This document shows positions 33,401-41,941 of a stretch of 64,000 nucleotides of DNA, in pieces. How positions within the stretch are numbered: the stretch's first letter is position 1; every line of letters begins with the position of its first letter. Under the pieces are notes generated by a model that saw only the letters and a list, made by a program, of their open reading frames with translations, had not been told where the DNA came from and searched no databases. Position numbers and translations under genes: made by a program. The stretch comes from an uncultured Draconibacterium sp. Its GTDB lineage: Bacteria > Bacteroidota > Bacteroidia > Bacteroidales > Prolixibacteraceae. The stretch is taken from assembly GCF_963677565.1 (NCBI RefSeq), contig NZ_OY781981.1:1674001-1738000 (forward strand), in the 5' to 3' direction.

Positions 33401-33536
33401 ACGCATTGTAAATAAGATTTTAGCAAAAGGAGGCAGTGCAAAGGGTGGTTCGGGAATGAAACGGTCGCCGATGCATGTAAATGATCAGTTCCTTTACAGC
33501 GATGAAGATATTACCGATTTTACCATTGATGAATAA
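30498..33536 (+). CDS. Exported amidohydrolase, two fused units (first degenerate)
   Basis: The 1012-residue protein starts with a signal peptide (IANLLFAVLLIFSTQAQ) and contains two amidohydrolase-like halves. In the first (~25-430) the place of the metal-binding HxH reads YPSFIDLFTEYG, so it lacks the metal site. A strand-rich linker follows (~430-550; KK/DE-rich near 540). The second half (~555-990) is intact: TPGIIDEHSHMAL with HxH, MVCHTYVQ, TLIHNTEGYK and the late Asp in CINSDDAEMGRR, then NPAKILHLDDRMGTLKPGKDADMVLW. Substrate is unknown; related proteins include imidazolonepropionase- and dipeptidase-like enzymes. Start may be at the first or third codon. The partner gene follows seven bases after the stop. 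Confidence 0.82.
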   Translation: MSMKKIANLLFAVLLIFSTQAQNLSPVLGVGDERAELYAFTNATVVANYQTVLKDAVMIIQKGKIVDVGKNIAIPENAVVIDLEGKFIYPSFIDLFTEYGMSKNTPSSAPRTMMSYYMRSQNFESPNGGPYYWNDAIKSYVSAVESFHVNEKDATDFRKAGFGTVLTQKKDGIMRGSAALVALLEGKETQAVVKGKAASGYSFDKGSSQMNYPSSLMGSFALLRQTLYDTEWYAAKADKSVYDVSLEAVNENRTLPSVFQVRDKINLLDVAKLGKEFGIDFCMKGNGDEYQLLDEVAATGAPVILPLDFPAAPDVADPYKAILVPLEDLKHWELAPYNAGRLANAKVDIAFTTDGLKDKKQFRTNLLKAIECGLSKEDALKALTETPAKMIGCADMLGSLESGKLASFLITSDEIFSSDCVIYENWVKGKKYTITDSKLPELKGEYTLALSNDENYTITIEGKPTSYSLKIKSGEDKSESGKISVTENLISLSFPKDKEWTRLSGWIKDDVLAGTGILPDGKNITWKMTLDKAGEEKKDKKKDEELSAPGKVIYPFIAYGNEQKPQYKDYIIRNATVWTMEEDGVLENADVLVEDGKVAQVGKGLKAGNVWEIDGTGMHVTPGIIDEHSHMALNGTNEGSNAITSEVRMSDVLNPEDLTIYRQLAGGVTTSHLLHGSANPIGGQSVLIKLRWGATPDEIMVKDQVGFLKHALGENVKQSRMPMTTRFPNSRMGVEQSIKDVYTRAKEYQQKWEAYNALSESEKASTQAPRKDLQLDAIVDEFNEKSFMVCHTYVQSETNMIMKLAQEFGIKPHTLIHNTEGYKVADKMVEAGAAGSVFADWWMYKYEVYDAITYNAAIQHNEGVLVCINSDDAEMGRRLNQEAAKTVKYGGLSEIEAMELVTKNPAKILHLDDRMGTLKPGKDADMVLWTDHPLSVYAMPSKTFVGGIPYYDKEKDKEMYQSIQEERSRIVNKILAKGGSAKGGSGMKRSPMHVNDQFLYSDEDITDFTIDE

Positions 33537-33543
33537 TCAAAAT

Positions 33544-34857
33544 ATGACAAAAATGAAGACGATCATTAAAAATATAACTATCACATTTTTATTTGTGAGT
33601 GCGACTTTGGCTGGCTTAGCCCAGGTTCCGGCACCGGCATCTATGCAAGAACAGGGAATTGTGTTAAAAGGCGCCACTGCTCACTTAGGTACCGGCGAAG
33701 TAATCGAAAATGCAGCAATTGCATTTGATAAGGGAACGATAACTTTTGTAGGAAAAGCAACAGAATTAGGGACTGACTTCTCGGATTATGAAAGCATCGA
33801 TGTTGCCGGAAAACAAGTTTATCCGGGATTGATTTTGATGGGCTCGCAAATTGGGCTGGTTGAGATTGAAGGAGTAAGGGCAACGATTGACGCGACCGAA
33901 ATAGGAGAATTTAATCCAAGTGTAAGGTCGTGTGTTTCTTATAATACCGATTCTGAGGTAATTCCTGTTGTTCGCTCAACCGGAGTTTTATTGGCACAGG
34001 TAATTCCGCAGGGAGGAACATTATGTGGTTTATCATCAGTAATGAACCTGGATGCCTGGAATTATGAAGATGCTTTGTATTCAATGGATGAAGGAATGTG
34101 GCTTTCATGGCCGTCGTATTACCGAAGAAGAGGTTATGGTAGCAACAGCACATTGGAAGAAAACAAGAATTATGCTGAAAGTTTAGAAAAACTGGAGCGC
34201 ATTTTTAAAGACGCAAAAGTTTATTCCGGGTCGCCTGTAAATTCGAAACTGGCAGCTTTGCAGGGACTTTTCGATGGATCTACCATTTTGTACATCCAGG
34301 CCGGATATGTAAAGGAGGTAATCGAAAGTATCACTTTTGCAAAGAAGATGGGTGTGAAAAAGATTGTTTTAGCCGATGCGGATGAAGATGCATTAATGGT
34401 TGCAGATTTTTTGAAAGAGAATGAAATACCGGTAATTTGTGCTCACATTCACCGTTTGCCAAAACGGAAAGATTCTTATACAAAAGGGCCTTACGAAATG
34501 GCTGCAAGATTTACCGAAGCAGGAATATTAACCGCATTAACATACGCTACTGAAGCCTACAGTATGAATCTGCCTTTTGTTGCCGGTCAGGGAGTTGCTT
34601 ACGGTTTAAGCAAAGAAGAAGCTTTAAAAACAGTGACACTAAATGCTGCAAAAATTTTAGGAATCGACGATAAAGCCGGAAGCCTTGAAGTTGGAAAAGA
34701 TGCACATATTGTGGTTTCAGATGGCGACTTACTGGATATGAGAACGAATAAAGTTCGTCTTGCATACGTTAATGGCCGCGAAATTAGTCTTGATAACCGC
34801 CACAAAAGGTTGTATAACAAGTTCGCTACAAAATACGGACAAGAAATTGTTGAGTAA
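33544..34857 (+). CDS. Exported amidohydrolase-family protein lacking the metal site
   Basis: From the ATG at 33544 the product has 437 residues and a signal peptide (ITITFLFVSATLAGLAQ); an upstream in-frame extension to 33481 overlaps the previous gene. The amidohydrolase frame is clear (YPGLILMGSQIGLVEIEG, LTLNAAKILG-like TVTLNAAKILGIDDKAGSLEVGKDAHIV), yet the HxH motif is absent (ILMGSQIG) and the C-terminal Asp position reads LTYATEAYS. It therefore resembles the degenerate first half of its neighbour and probably acts as a non-catalytic partner or binding subunit. It shares an operon with that gene. Confidence 0.8.
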   Translation: MTKMKTIIKNITITFLFVSATLAGLAQVPAPASMQEQGIVLKGATAHLGTGEVIENAAIAFDKGTITFVGKATELGTDFSDYESIDVAGKQVYPGLILMGSQIGLVEIEGVRATIDATEIGEFNPSVRSCVSYNTDSEVIPVVRSTGVLLAQVIPQGGTLCGLSSVMNLDAWNYEDALYSMDEGMWLSWPSYYRRRGYGSNSTLEENKNYAESLEKLERIFKDAKVYSGSPVNSKLAALQGLFDGSTILYIQAGYVKEVIESITFAKKMGVKKIVLADADEDALMVADFLKENEIPVICAHIHRLPKRKDSYTKGPYEMAARFTEAGILTALTYATEAYSMNLPFVAGQGVAYGLSKEEALKTVTLNAAKILGIDDKAGSLEVGKDAHIVVSDGDLLDMRTNKVRLAYVNGREISLDNRHKRLYNKFATKYGQEIVE

Positions 34858-34883
34858 TCTAAGAAGATAATTGTGAGAAATGG

Positions 34884-34915
34884 AAACTGCCTCTTGCCAG
34901 GGGCAGTTTTTTTAT
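34884..34915. terminator. Terminator after the amidohydrolase pair
   Basis: AAACTGCCTC (34884-34893) pairs with GGGGCAGTTT (34900-34909), one wobble; T run follows. It overlaps the end of the convergent tsaC gene. Confidence 0.8.
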
Positions 34916-35475
34916 TTTCTGAGAATATCGATTTGCCCGCCAGGCCCAAGTTTTATTATGCTCGATGGTTTTGAAGCGGTACGATCGTCCTGACGATATT
35001 CAACAATGTAGTCAACTGCATCCTTTATTTCCTCCGAAATTTCATAAAAAAAAGCCGGCGATTTTTCACCGCTTATGTTGGCCGAAGTGGAAACGATAGG
35101 ACGTCGAAAACGTTGCAGCAATTTAGTGGTGAACTCTTCTTTGGTAAAACGAATACCTACGCTGCTGTCTTTTGCAATTAAATTTGCTGCCAGGTTCTTT
35201 GCACCGCGGTAAATAACAGTTAGCGGCGTTGTACTAATCTCAACCAATTCCCATGCAACCTCAGGAACTTCATCGATATAACGATCGAGCAAAGCCGGAT
35301 TCTCCATTAACACCAACATACTTTTCGAGTCTTCTCGTTTTTTAATGTCGTAAATGCGTTTAACTGCATCAGTATTGGTAGCGTCGCAGCCAATACCCCA
35401 AATTGTATCGGTGGGGTAGAGAATTATTCCCCCGCTTTTCAAAACTTCAACGGCCTTTTTTAAATCGTCGTGCAT
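34912..35475 (-). CDS. tsaC: L-threonylcarbamoyladenylate synthase
   Basis: The 187-residue Sua5/YrdC protein makes threonylcarbamoyl-AMP from Thr, bicarbonate and ATP for the t6A37 modification of ANN-decoding tRNAs. Blocks are GGIILYPTDTIWGIGCDATN, IYDIKKREDSKSMLVL (nucleotide-binding lysine and arginine), VGIRFTKEEF and PIVSTSANISGEKSPAFF. It is the short TsaC form without the Sua5 C-terminal domain. It lies four bases downstream of the glycosyltransferase gene, so they are co-transcribed. Confidence 0.9.
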   Translation of the reverse strand: MHDDLKKAVEVLKSGGIILYPTDTIWGIGCDATNTDAVKRIYDIKKREDSKSMLVLMENPALLDRYIDEVPEVAWELVEISTTPLTVIYRGAKNLAANLIAKDSSVGIRFTKEEFTTKLLQRFRRPIVSTSANISGEKSPAFFYEISEEIKDAVDYIVEYRQDDRTASKPSSIIKLGPGGQIDILRK

Positions 35476-35478
35476 AAT

Positions 35479-36588
35479 CTAAGCTAAAAGTTGCGCGTAC
35501 AAAGAAATTAATTTTTCTACATATTTTTTTGGTTGAAACTCATTGGCTCTGATTCGCCCTTTCATAATTAATTCTTTGCGGAAATTGGTATCAGTAAGGA
35601 TTTTTTCGATTTTGTTACCCAGCTCTTCAATATTCTGCGGCGAACAGAGCACCGCTGCATCACCTGCTGTTTCCGGCAAACACGAAGCGTTTGAAGTTAT
35701 TACAGGACAACCACAGGCCATCGATTCAATTACCGGCAAGCCAAAACCTTCGAATACCGAAATGTAAATGGATAATTGTGCCAGTTGATAAATGCCGGCC
35801 AGATCCGCTTCCGGAATATTTTTTAAGAAAATGACCTTGTTATGGAGTTGCTTTTCTGCAATGTATTTATGTATGTCGTTACAATACGATGTTGGGTTTC
35901 CAACCAAAACCAATGGCATTTTGATGTTTTTGTCGACCAGTGCCTTAACGATTGAAAGCTGATTTTTACGTTCCTCAACAGTTCCAACGGCAAGAATGAA
36001 TTCGTTGGGCAACTTGTATTTTTCTTTGATCTTTCCGGTGTTGGCATTTTCAAAAAACAGCGGTGAAATTGCCTGATGGAGAATCTCAATTTTATCCGGA
36101 TCAACATCAATAAAATCGATAATATCGTCCTTGGTTTGCTGACTGATCGCTAAAATCTTCGTGGCAGCGTTGCATGCATATTTCGTTTTGCGGAAATAAA
36201 TAGCTCGGTCGAGTGTTTTGTAAAACTCAGGATAACGAATGAAGATCAGATCGTGAATAGTTACCAGAGTAGGGATGGAGGTTTTATGAATGCCCTTCGG
36301 AAGTTCGTTGCTCAATCCATGAAAAAGATCGAGGTTGAGACCTTCGATTTCATCACTTAGTTGCATCGATCGCCAAATCGCTTTTTTTAATCCTGAGTGT
36401 GTATTGTCGGGTGCTATTATTTCAAATTTCTCCTGCTCTTCCAGCATGGCAGCTTTAATCTCCGGGGTAAAAAGTGTGTATTGATGGTTGGGGAAATATT
36501 TCATCAGAGCATTCAATGTGTTCCGGCTGTAGTTTCCTAATCCGGAGGTGTTGAGAAATGCCCTTTTTGCGTCGTATCCTATTCTCAT
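35479..36588 (-). CDS. GT4-family glycosyltransferase
   Basis: This 369-residue protein has the GT-B layout: an N-terminal acceptor domain starting MRIGYDAKRAFLNTSGLGNYSR, then the C-terminal nucleotide-sugar domain with ILAVGTVEERKNQ and the EGFGLPVIESMACGCPVITSNASCLPE block carrying the E(x7)E pattern. It transfers a sugar, probably retaining the anomeric configuration, for a surface glycan. The donor and acceptor are unknown. The adjacent terminator of lysA and a near -7 motif upstream suggest its own promoter. Confidence 0.88.
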   Translation of the reverse strand: MRIGYDAKRAFLNTSGLGNYSRNTLNALMKYFPNHQYTLFTPEIKAAMLEEQEKFEIIAPDNTHSGLKKAIWRSMQLSDEIEGLNLDLFHGLSNELPKGIHKTSIPTLVTIHDLIFIRYPEFYKTLDRAIYFRKTKYACNAATKILAISQQTKDDIIDFIDVDPDKIEILHQAISPLFFENANTGKIKEKYKLPNEFILAVGTVEERKNQLSIVKALVDKNIKMPLVLVGNPTSYCNDIHKYIAEKQLHNKVIFLKNIPEADLAGIYQLAQLSIYISVFEGFGLPVIESMACGCPVITSNASCLPETAGDAAVLCSPQNIEELGNKIEKILTDTNFRKELIMKGRIRANEFQPKKYVEKLISLYAQLLA

Positions 36589-36619
36589 TGTTTGAAGTTT
36601 TGTGCGGTTTTAAAAATAC

Positions 36620-36648
36620 AAAAAAGGCCGGGTTTTATTGCCCGGCCT
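36620..36648 (-). terminator. Terminator after lysA
   Basis: On the minus strand AGGCCGGG (36648-36641) pairs with CCCGGCCT (36632-36625) around CAATAAAA; six T follow. Confidence 0.85.
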
Positions 36649-36674
36649 CATTAATTTATTGTGAAGTAATTTTC

Positions 36675-37934
36675 TTAAAAGTCTTTCACACCATTGAAGT
36701 CGAGCGTTGCAAAATAATCCTCGAGCGTTTCTGCACGTCGGATCTCTGCCACATCTCCGTTCTTGCGAAGCAGCAACTCGGCAGATTTTAGTTTCCCGTT
36801 GTAGTTAAATCCCATCGAATGACCATGCGCTCCTGTGTCGTGAATCACAACAATGTCATCCGGCTCAATTTCCGGCAACATGCGGTCGATGGCAAACTTA
36901 TCGTTGTTTTCGCATAATGAGCCGGTTACGTCGTATTTCACATTCGCCTCGTCATTTTCTTTACCCATAACAGTAATATGATGGTAAGCACCGTAAAGTG
37001 CCGGGCGCATCAGGTTGGTCATACAGGCATCCAATCCGGCGTATGTTTTATATGTTTTTTTAATGTGTCGAACTTTAGTTACCAGGTAGCCGTAAGGTCC
37101 GGTAATGGCACGTCCCGATTCAAAAAATATTTTCAATGGAGCAAGTCCGGCTTTAACGATCATTTCGTCGTAAAGTTTTTTCACTCCGGCACTAACAAAT
37201 TCCAGATCTACTGCTTTTTCTCCCGGTCTGTATGGAATTCCAATTCCGCCACCAAGGTTTGCAAATTCAATTTTTACGCCTGTTTTTTCGTAAACCTCAA
37301 TAATCAGTTTGAAAAGCAGCTCGGCAGTTTCAACAAAGTAGCTCGATTCGAGTTCGTTAGAAGCTACCATGGTGTGAATTCCGAAATGTTTTACCCCTTT
37401 CTCTTTTAGAATTTTGTAACCTTCGATCATTTGCTCGTGCGTAAAACCATATTTGGCTTCTTCCGGATGTCCGATGATTACGTTTCCTTCTTTTAAACTG
37501 CCCGGATTATAGCGCATACAAATCGTTTCCGGCAGACCAACATTCTTTTCAACAAAATCGATATGAGAAATGTCGTCGAGGTTAATAATGGCACCCAAAT
37601 CTTTTGCCAGCTGAAATTCATATGCCGGTGTATCGTTCGATGTCAGCATGATCTCATCGCCACTCATTCCAACGCGTTTAGCCAGTTCCAACTCAGCAAT
37701 CGAACTACAGTCGATTCCAAATCCTTCTTCACGAAGAATTTTCATCAGGTATGGATTTGGAGCTGATTTAATCGCATAATACTCTTTAAATCCTTCGTTC
37801 CACGAAAAGGCATTTTTGAAATAACGCGCATTTTCGCGAATGGCTTTTTCGTCGTAAATATGAAATGGTGTGGGGTGATTTTCAATTATGCTTTCAAGCT
37901 GTTCTTTACTAAAAGGTAAATCTTTAACTGCCAT
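36675..37934 (-). CDS. lysA: Diaminopimelate decarboxylase (group IV PLP decarboxylase)
   Basis: The 419-residue enzyme belongs to the alanine-racemase-fold PLP decarboxylases. The PLP lysine is in YYAIKSAPNP (~residue 54). HTMVASN, ANLGGGIGIPY (phosphate-binding Gly-rich loop) and FESGRAITGPYGYLVTKV follow. The active-site Cys-containing block reads GSLCENNDKFAIDRMLPE, a little different from the usual CESGDxLA, so lysine biosynthesis is likely but another diamino acid substrate is possible. It has its own -7 box and terminator, so it is probably monocistronic. Confidence 0.75.
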   Translation of the reverse strand: MAVKDLPFSKEQLESIIENHPTPFHIYDEKAIRENARYFKNAFSWNEGFKEYYAIKSAPNPYLMKILREEGFGIDCSSIAELELAKRVGMSGDEIMLTSNDTPAYEFQLAKDLGAIINLDDISHIDFVEKNVGLPETICMRYNPGSLKEGNVIIGHPEEAKYGFTHEQMIEGYKILKEKGVKHFGIHTMVASNELESSYFVETAELLFKLIIEVYEKTGVKIEFANLGGGIGIPYRPGEKAVDLEFVSAGVKKLYDEMIVKAGLAPLKIFFESGRAITGPYGYLVTKVRHIKKTYKTYAGLDACMTNLMRPALYGAYHHITVMGKENDEANVKYDVTGSLCENNDKFAIDRMLPEIEPDDIVVIHDTGAHGHSMGFNYNGKLKSAELLLRKNGDVAEIRRAETLEDYFATLDFNGVKDF

Positions 37935-37959
37935 GTTTTTCGTATTATTTTAAGGACTA

Positions 37960-37967
37960 CAAAAATA
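37960..37967 (-). promoter_or_regulatory. -7 promoter element for lysA
   Basis: The minus strand reads TATTTTTG (full TAnnTTTG match), 25 nt before the lysA ATG. Confidence 0.55.
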
Positions 37968-38033
37968 ACCTTTTTTTCGATCTTGTAGAATCAATCTAAA
38001 TAAAGGACAATCTAATTAACCGGAAGTTTACAA

Positions 38034-39569
38034 TTATGAGCGTTCGATGTAGTGCATGGCCGCTTTTATGCCGTCGGCAGCACTCGAAATGATTCCGCCT
38101 GCATAGCCGCTGCCTTCTCCAACAATGAAAATATTATCGAATCCTTCGCATAAACCATTCATATCGCGAATAACCTGAACAGGAGATGAAGTTTTACTTT
38201 CGAAGCCCAGCAAATTGCCATTTTCAAAACCGCGCATTTTACGGATGAAATCCTGCAAGCCAACCTGCATCGACTCAACAACCGGTTTGGGCAGTAATTC
38301 CCAGAGTGGAGCCGGTTTTAATCCCAGTGGATAACTTGTTTCGAACTGGGCTCCTTTTCCTTTTTGTTTTAAAAAGTCGCTGATGGAACAGGCCGGTGCA
38401 GCATAACCTTCTGCAAATTGATAAAAACTTTCTTCCAGTTTTTGCAGGTGATCAAGTGCTTCAATTGGCGAAACTGTTTTTCCTGCCAACTCATCGGGGT
38501 GAATAGCGGCTACGCAGGCAGCATTGGCAAAATTGCCGTTGCGTTTGTAGTAGCTCATTCCGTTTACGATGTTGGTATTTTCGTAGGCAGCTGCCGGAAC
38601 TACCATCCCGCCCGGACACATACAAAACGAAAAAACCGAATGTTTGCCGTCGGCTTGCGAGGTGAGGCGGTATTCGGCGGCTTTCACTCCCGGAAGTTGC
38701 GGTTTTCCCCATTGTGCCCGATTGATTGTTTCCTGTGAGTGCTCCATTCGGCTGCCAATGGCGAAGTTTTTTGTGCGGAATGGAATACCTCTTCTGATCA
38801 GCATTTTGTAAGTCTCGAAAGCAGAATGGCCGGGAGCAATAAAAAGGGCATCAGCGGGTAGATTTCCTTTGGATGTAACCACTTCTTTTACTTTCGAGTT
38901 GGTAATTATCACATCTTCCAACATGGTTTCAAACAGGAATTTGCCTCCAAGACTTTCAAAAGCATCACGCAGGTTCTGCACGATTTTTCGCAGGTTATCG
39001 GTTCCCAAATGCGGGTGAGTCATATATAAAATCTCTTCAGGGGCACCTGCTTCCACATAACTCGACAGGATAAACTGTTTCTCTTTCGAAATGCGTTTCG
39101 AGCGCGAAGTGAGTTTCCCATCAGAGAAAGTTCCTGCACCACCTTCACCAAAAGCATAATTGTTTTGCGCATTAAAAATCCCGGTCCGTTCAAAGTTTGA
39201 AATGGCTTTGCCACGCGTTGTAACATCGGAACCGCGTTCGATCAGCGTTACATCAAAGCCGGCTTTTTGCAGTACAAAAGCATTAAAGAAACCGGCGGGG
39301 CCACTACCAACAACAACCACTTTTTGGTTGTTTTTCCTGTAAGGTATTTCCAGCTTTTCTTTCTCAATCTGTTCGCCACCTTTAATTTCAGGTGATGTAA
39401 CAACAGCTTTTACCAGCCAGTGAATGTTCGACTTATTTCGGGCATCCAGACTTTTTGTTTCCAGTTCGTACGAAAAGTTCTTAATCCGCAGCTCTTTGGC
39501 AATTCTACTCTGCAGTAATTCCTGACTGTAATTGGTGGGTAGTTTTAATGAAACTGATTTTATTCCCAT
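38034..39569 (-). CDS. FAD-dependent oxidoreductase (NAD(P)/FAD-utilising, COG2509 type)
   Basis: A 511-residue flavoprotein. An N-terminal ~90-residue domain precedes the Rossmann FAD loop VVVVGSGPAGFFNAFVLQKAG (~95-115). GRG/GKAISNFERTG and FGEGGAGTFSDGKLTSR follow, where FSDGKL is a hallmark of this group. Near the C-terminus, FDNIFIVGEGSGYAGGIISSAADGI completes FAD binding. Reactions of this widely conserved family are not established; a dehydrogenase or desaturase role is possible. It has its own -7 box. Confidence 0.85.
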   Translation of the reverse strand: MGIKSVSLKLPTNYSQELLQSRIAKELRIKNFSYELETKSLDARNKSNIHWLVKAVVTSPEIKGGEQIEKEKLEIPYRKNNQKVVVVGSGPAGFFNAFVLQKAGFDVTLIERGSDVTTRGKAISNFERTGIFNAQNNYAFGEGGAGTFSDGKLTSRSKRISKEKQFILSSYVEAGAPEEILYMTHPHLGTDNLRKIVQNLRDAFESLGGKFLFETMLEDVIITNSKVKEVVTSKGNLPADALFIAPGHSAFETYKMLIRRGIPFRTKNFAIGSRMEHSQETINRAQWGKPQLPGVKAAEYRLTSQADGKHSVFSFCMCPGGMVVPAAAYENTNIVNGMSYYKRNGNFANAACVAAIHPDELAGKTVSPIEALDHLQKLEESFYQFAEGYAAPACSISDFLKQKGKGAQFETSYPLGLKPAPLWELLPKPVVESMQVGLQDFIRKMRGFENGNLLGFESKTSSPVQVIRDMNGLCEGFDNIFIVGEGSGYAGGIISSAADGIKAAMHYIERS

Positions 39570-39588
39570 GTGGTGAAATATTACCTGC

Positions 39589-39596
39589 CAAAAATA
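39589..39596 (-). promoter_or_regulatory. -7 promoter element for the FAD oxidoreductase
   Basis: The minus strand reads TATTTTTG, 20 nt before the ATG at 39569. Confidence 0.5.
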
Positions 39597-39863
39597 CGGA
39601 AAGATTATACGATTCTGACTGCCATTTTAAAAAAACGAAAATTCGTTGTAACCTAACAAAAGGTTGTGCGTCCCATAATCGAAACAAAGCAAGCGAGCTT
39701 CAACGCCAGAAAACAAAAAACGAAGAGAATTATTTTTTTACATGTCAAAACAGGTCGTTCGTCGAAAAAAGAACTCGGGTAAACCTTTTTTTACTCAACT
39801 TTAAATTGAAAACAAAAATCAACGGCATGTAAAAGCCATATAAACAGAAAACAAGTTCAAGCC

Positions 39864-40589
39864 ATGATTAGTCTAAACAATGTTCACAAATCGTACGTAA
39901 CGGGTAGTAACTCGTTACATGTATTAAAAGGAATCGACCTCGAAATTAATTCAGGAGAGTTCGTCTCGATTATGGGGTCATCGGGTTCCGGGAAATCAAC
40001 TTTACTTAATATCCTCGGTATTTTGGATAATTACGATGAAGGATCGTATTACCTGAACGGATCGTTGGTAAAAGATATGTCGGAAAAAAAGGCAGCTAAA
40101 CTCAGAAACGATTTAGTTGGTTTTGTCTTTCAGTCGTTCAACCTCATTTCGTTTAAAAATGCCATGGAAAATGTGGCACTTCCACTTTATTACCAGGGAG
40201 TAAACCGTAAAAAGCGCAACAAAATTGCTTTGGAATACCTCGAGAAAGTAGGATTGCTGGAGTGGGCAACACACTTGCCAAGCGAAATGTCGGGAGGACA
40301 AAAACAGCGCGTTGCAATTGCTCGTTCGCTTATTTCTCAGCCAAAAATCATATTTGCCGATGAACCAACCGGAGCACTTGATACCAGTACTTCTTACGAA
40401 GTAATGGATATTCTGAAGGAAATAAATGATGACGGAATTACCGTTATTCTGGTTACGCATGAGCACGATATTGCTGCTATGACTCAAAAGATAGTGCGTT
40501 TGAAAGATGGCCGGATCGATGAGATCATTAAAAACGGCGATTTGAAACACTTTCAGCATCAGTACGCCAAAGAGTTGGAAACAGCGTAA
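39864..40589 (+). CDS. ABC transporter ATP-binding protein (MacB/LolD type)
   Basis: The 241-residue ATPase has Walker A MGSSGSGKSTLLN, Q-loop VFQSFNLISF, signature MSGGQKQRVAIARSL, Walker B IIFADEPTGALD and switch His in LVTHEHD. The A-to-B spacing and signature are of the type paired with FtsX/MacB-like permeases. It is the first of five genes for a tripartite export system: ATPase, two permeases, periplasmic adaptor and TolC-like channel. The preceding ~270 bp shows no gene or clear promoter box. Confidence 0.93.
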   Translation: MISLNNVHKSYVTGSNSLHVLKGIDLEINSGEFVSIMGSSGSGKSTLLNILGILDNYDEGSYYLNGSLVKDMSEKKAAKLRNDLVGFVFQSFNLISFKNAMENVALPLYYQGVNRKKRNKIALEYLEKVGLLEWATHLPSEMSGGQKQRVAIARSLISQPKIIFADEPTGALDTSTSYEVMDILKEINDDGITVILVTHEHDIAAMTQKIVRLKDGRIDEIIKNGDLKHFQHQYAKELETA

Positions 40590-40651
40590 ACCGTTTCCTT
40601 TCGCAGTGGGCAGTTTTGCCTTTTTACTTATCACTTATAACTAAAACAATC

Positions 40652-41914
40652 ATGTTCGATATTGATAAATGGCAGGAGATCTTTGCCACCATCAAAAAAA
40701 ATAAAATGCGCACTTTCCTCACCGGATTCAGCGTAGCCTGGGGGATTTTCATGTTAATGATTCTTCTGGGGGCCGGTAACGGTTTAAGCAATGGTGTGTC
40801 GGAAAACTTTATGCGCGATGCCGTTAACGCCATGTGGTTATGGAGTGGCCGTACCAGTATTCCTTACCAGGGAATGCAGGAAAACAGGGAAATCCGGTTC
40901 ACCAATGCCGATTACGATATTCTGAAAGATCTGGAAGGAATTGAGCACACATCAGGCCGTTATTACATTGGCGGAAACCTGTTCTCATACGGAAGCGAGT
41001 ACGGCGAGTATACAGCTATAACCTGCCATCCCGATTTAAAAGATGTAGAATCGATTGAAATTGTTGACGGTCGTTTTGTTAATCAGGTCGACATTGATCA
41101 GACCCGGAAATCGGTGGTGCTGGGAAAAGATATTTACGATGCACTTTTTGATGGTAAGGAGGCCATTGGAGAATATGTTCGTGTAAATAATATCCCGTTT
41201 AAAGTGGTTGGAATTTGTAAGGAAGGCGGTGGCACTCGTCACCGAAATGCGTATATTCCGGTAACCACAGGCCAAAAAGTATTTAACGGATCGAACCGCC
41301 TGCACAATTTTGCCTTAACCATTAACGCCGAAACAATAGAAGAAAGTCAGGCAATCGAAAACCGTGTAAGAGAAAGACTGGCTCGCAAGCATAAATTCGA
41401 TGCTACGGATGAATCGGCCATGGGATCGTACAGTAAACTGGAGGATGTAATTCAAACCATGAAAATCTTCCAGGCCATCGATATTTTCATTTGGATTATT
41501 GGAATCGGAACCCTTATTGCAGGAGTGGTTGGAGTAAGCAACATCATGCTGATTGTGGTAAAAGAACGCACCAAAGAAATTGGTATCCGAAAAGCCATTG
41601 GTGCCAGTCCCGCCTCTGTAATTGGATTAATTCTTTTGGAAGCCGTAATGATTACAACCATTGCAGGATACATTGGACTGGTGCTCGGTACCGGATTGAT
41701 GGAAGGATTGAATTTTATCGTGGAGAAACAATTTGAAGCTTCAGCGGCAACAAACGGAGGAAACGGAGAAACTTTGTTCCGCAATCCGACTGTTGACCTG
41801 GGAATTGCCATGTCGGCAACATTATTACTGGTAGTTGCCGGAGCCATAGCAGGCTATATTCCTGCAAAACGTGCGGCAAAGATTAAACCGATTGAGGCCT
41901 TACGAGACGAATAA
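40652..41914 (+). CDS. MacB-like ABC transporter permease 1
   Basis: The ATG at 40652 gives 420 residues. One N-terminal helix (FLTGFSVAWGIFMLMILLG) is followed by a large periplasmic domain of ~230 residues (residues ~45-275) and a three-helix FtsX core (IWIIGIGTLIAGVVGVSNIMLIV, ASVIGLILLEAVMITTIAG, LGIAMSATLLLVVAGAI), the MacB topology. KERTKEIGIRKAIGAS is the typical coupling segment. It is a mechanotransmission-type permease, moving its substrate from the periplasm. It pairs with the next gene, a paralogue, and both likely form a heterodimer. Confidence 0.9.
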   Translation: MFDIDKWQEIFATIKKNKMRTFLTGFSVAWGIFMLMILLGAGNGLSNGVSENFMRDAVNAMWLWSGRTSIPYQGMQENREIRFTNADYDILKDLEGIEHTSGRYYIGGNLFSYGSEYGEYTAITCHPDLKDVESIEIVDGRFVNQVDIDQTRKSVVLGKDIYDALFDGKEAIGEYVRVNNIPFKVVGICKEGGGTRHRNAYIPVTTGQKVFNGSNRLHNFALTINAETIEESQAIENRVRERLARKHKFDATDESAMGSYSKLEDVIQTMKIFQAIDIFIWIIGIGTLIAGVVGVSNIMLIVVKERTKEIGIRKAIGASPASVIGLILLEAVMITTIAGYIGLVLGTGLMEGLNFIVEKQFEASAATNGGNGETLFRNPTVDLGIAMSATLLLVVAGAIAGYIPAKRAAKIKPIEALRDE

Positions 41915-41941
41915 CAGAAACGAAAACAAAAGCAGAAAACA

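Noticed and set aside
39570..39863. An ORF (39548-39832, plus) in the gap before the ABC operon
   Set aside because: It overlaps the promoter of the divergent FAD oxidoreductase and has poor coding character; the gap holds no recognised gene or RNA.
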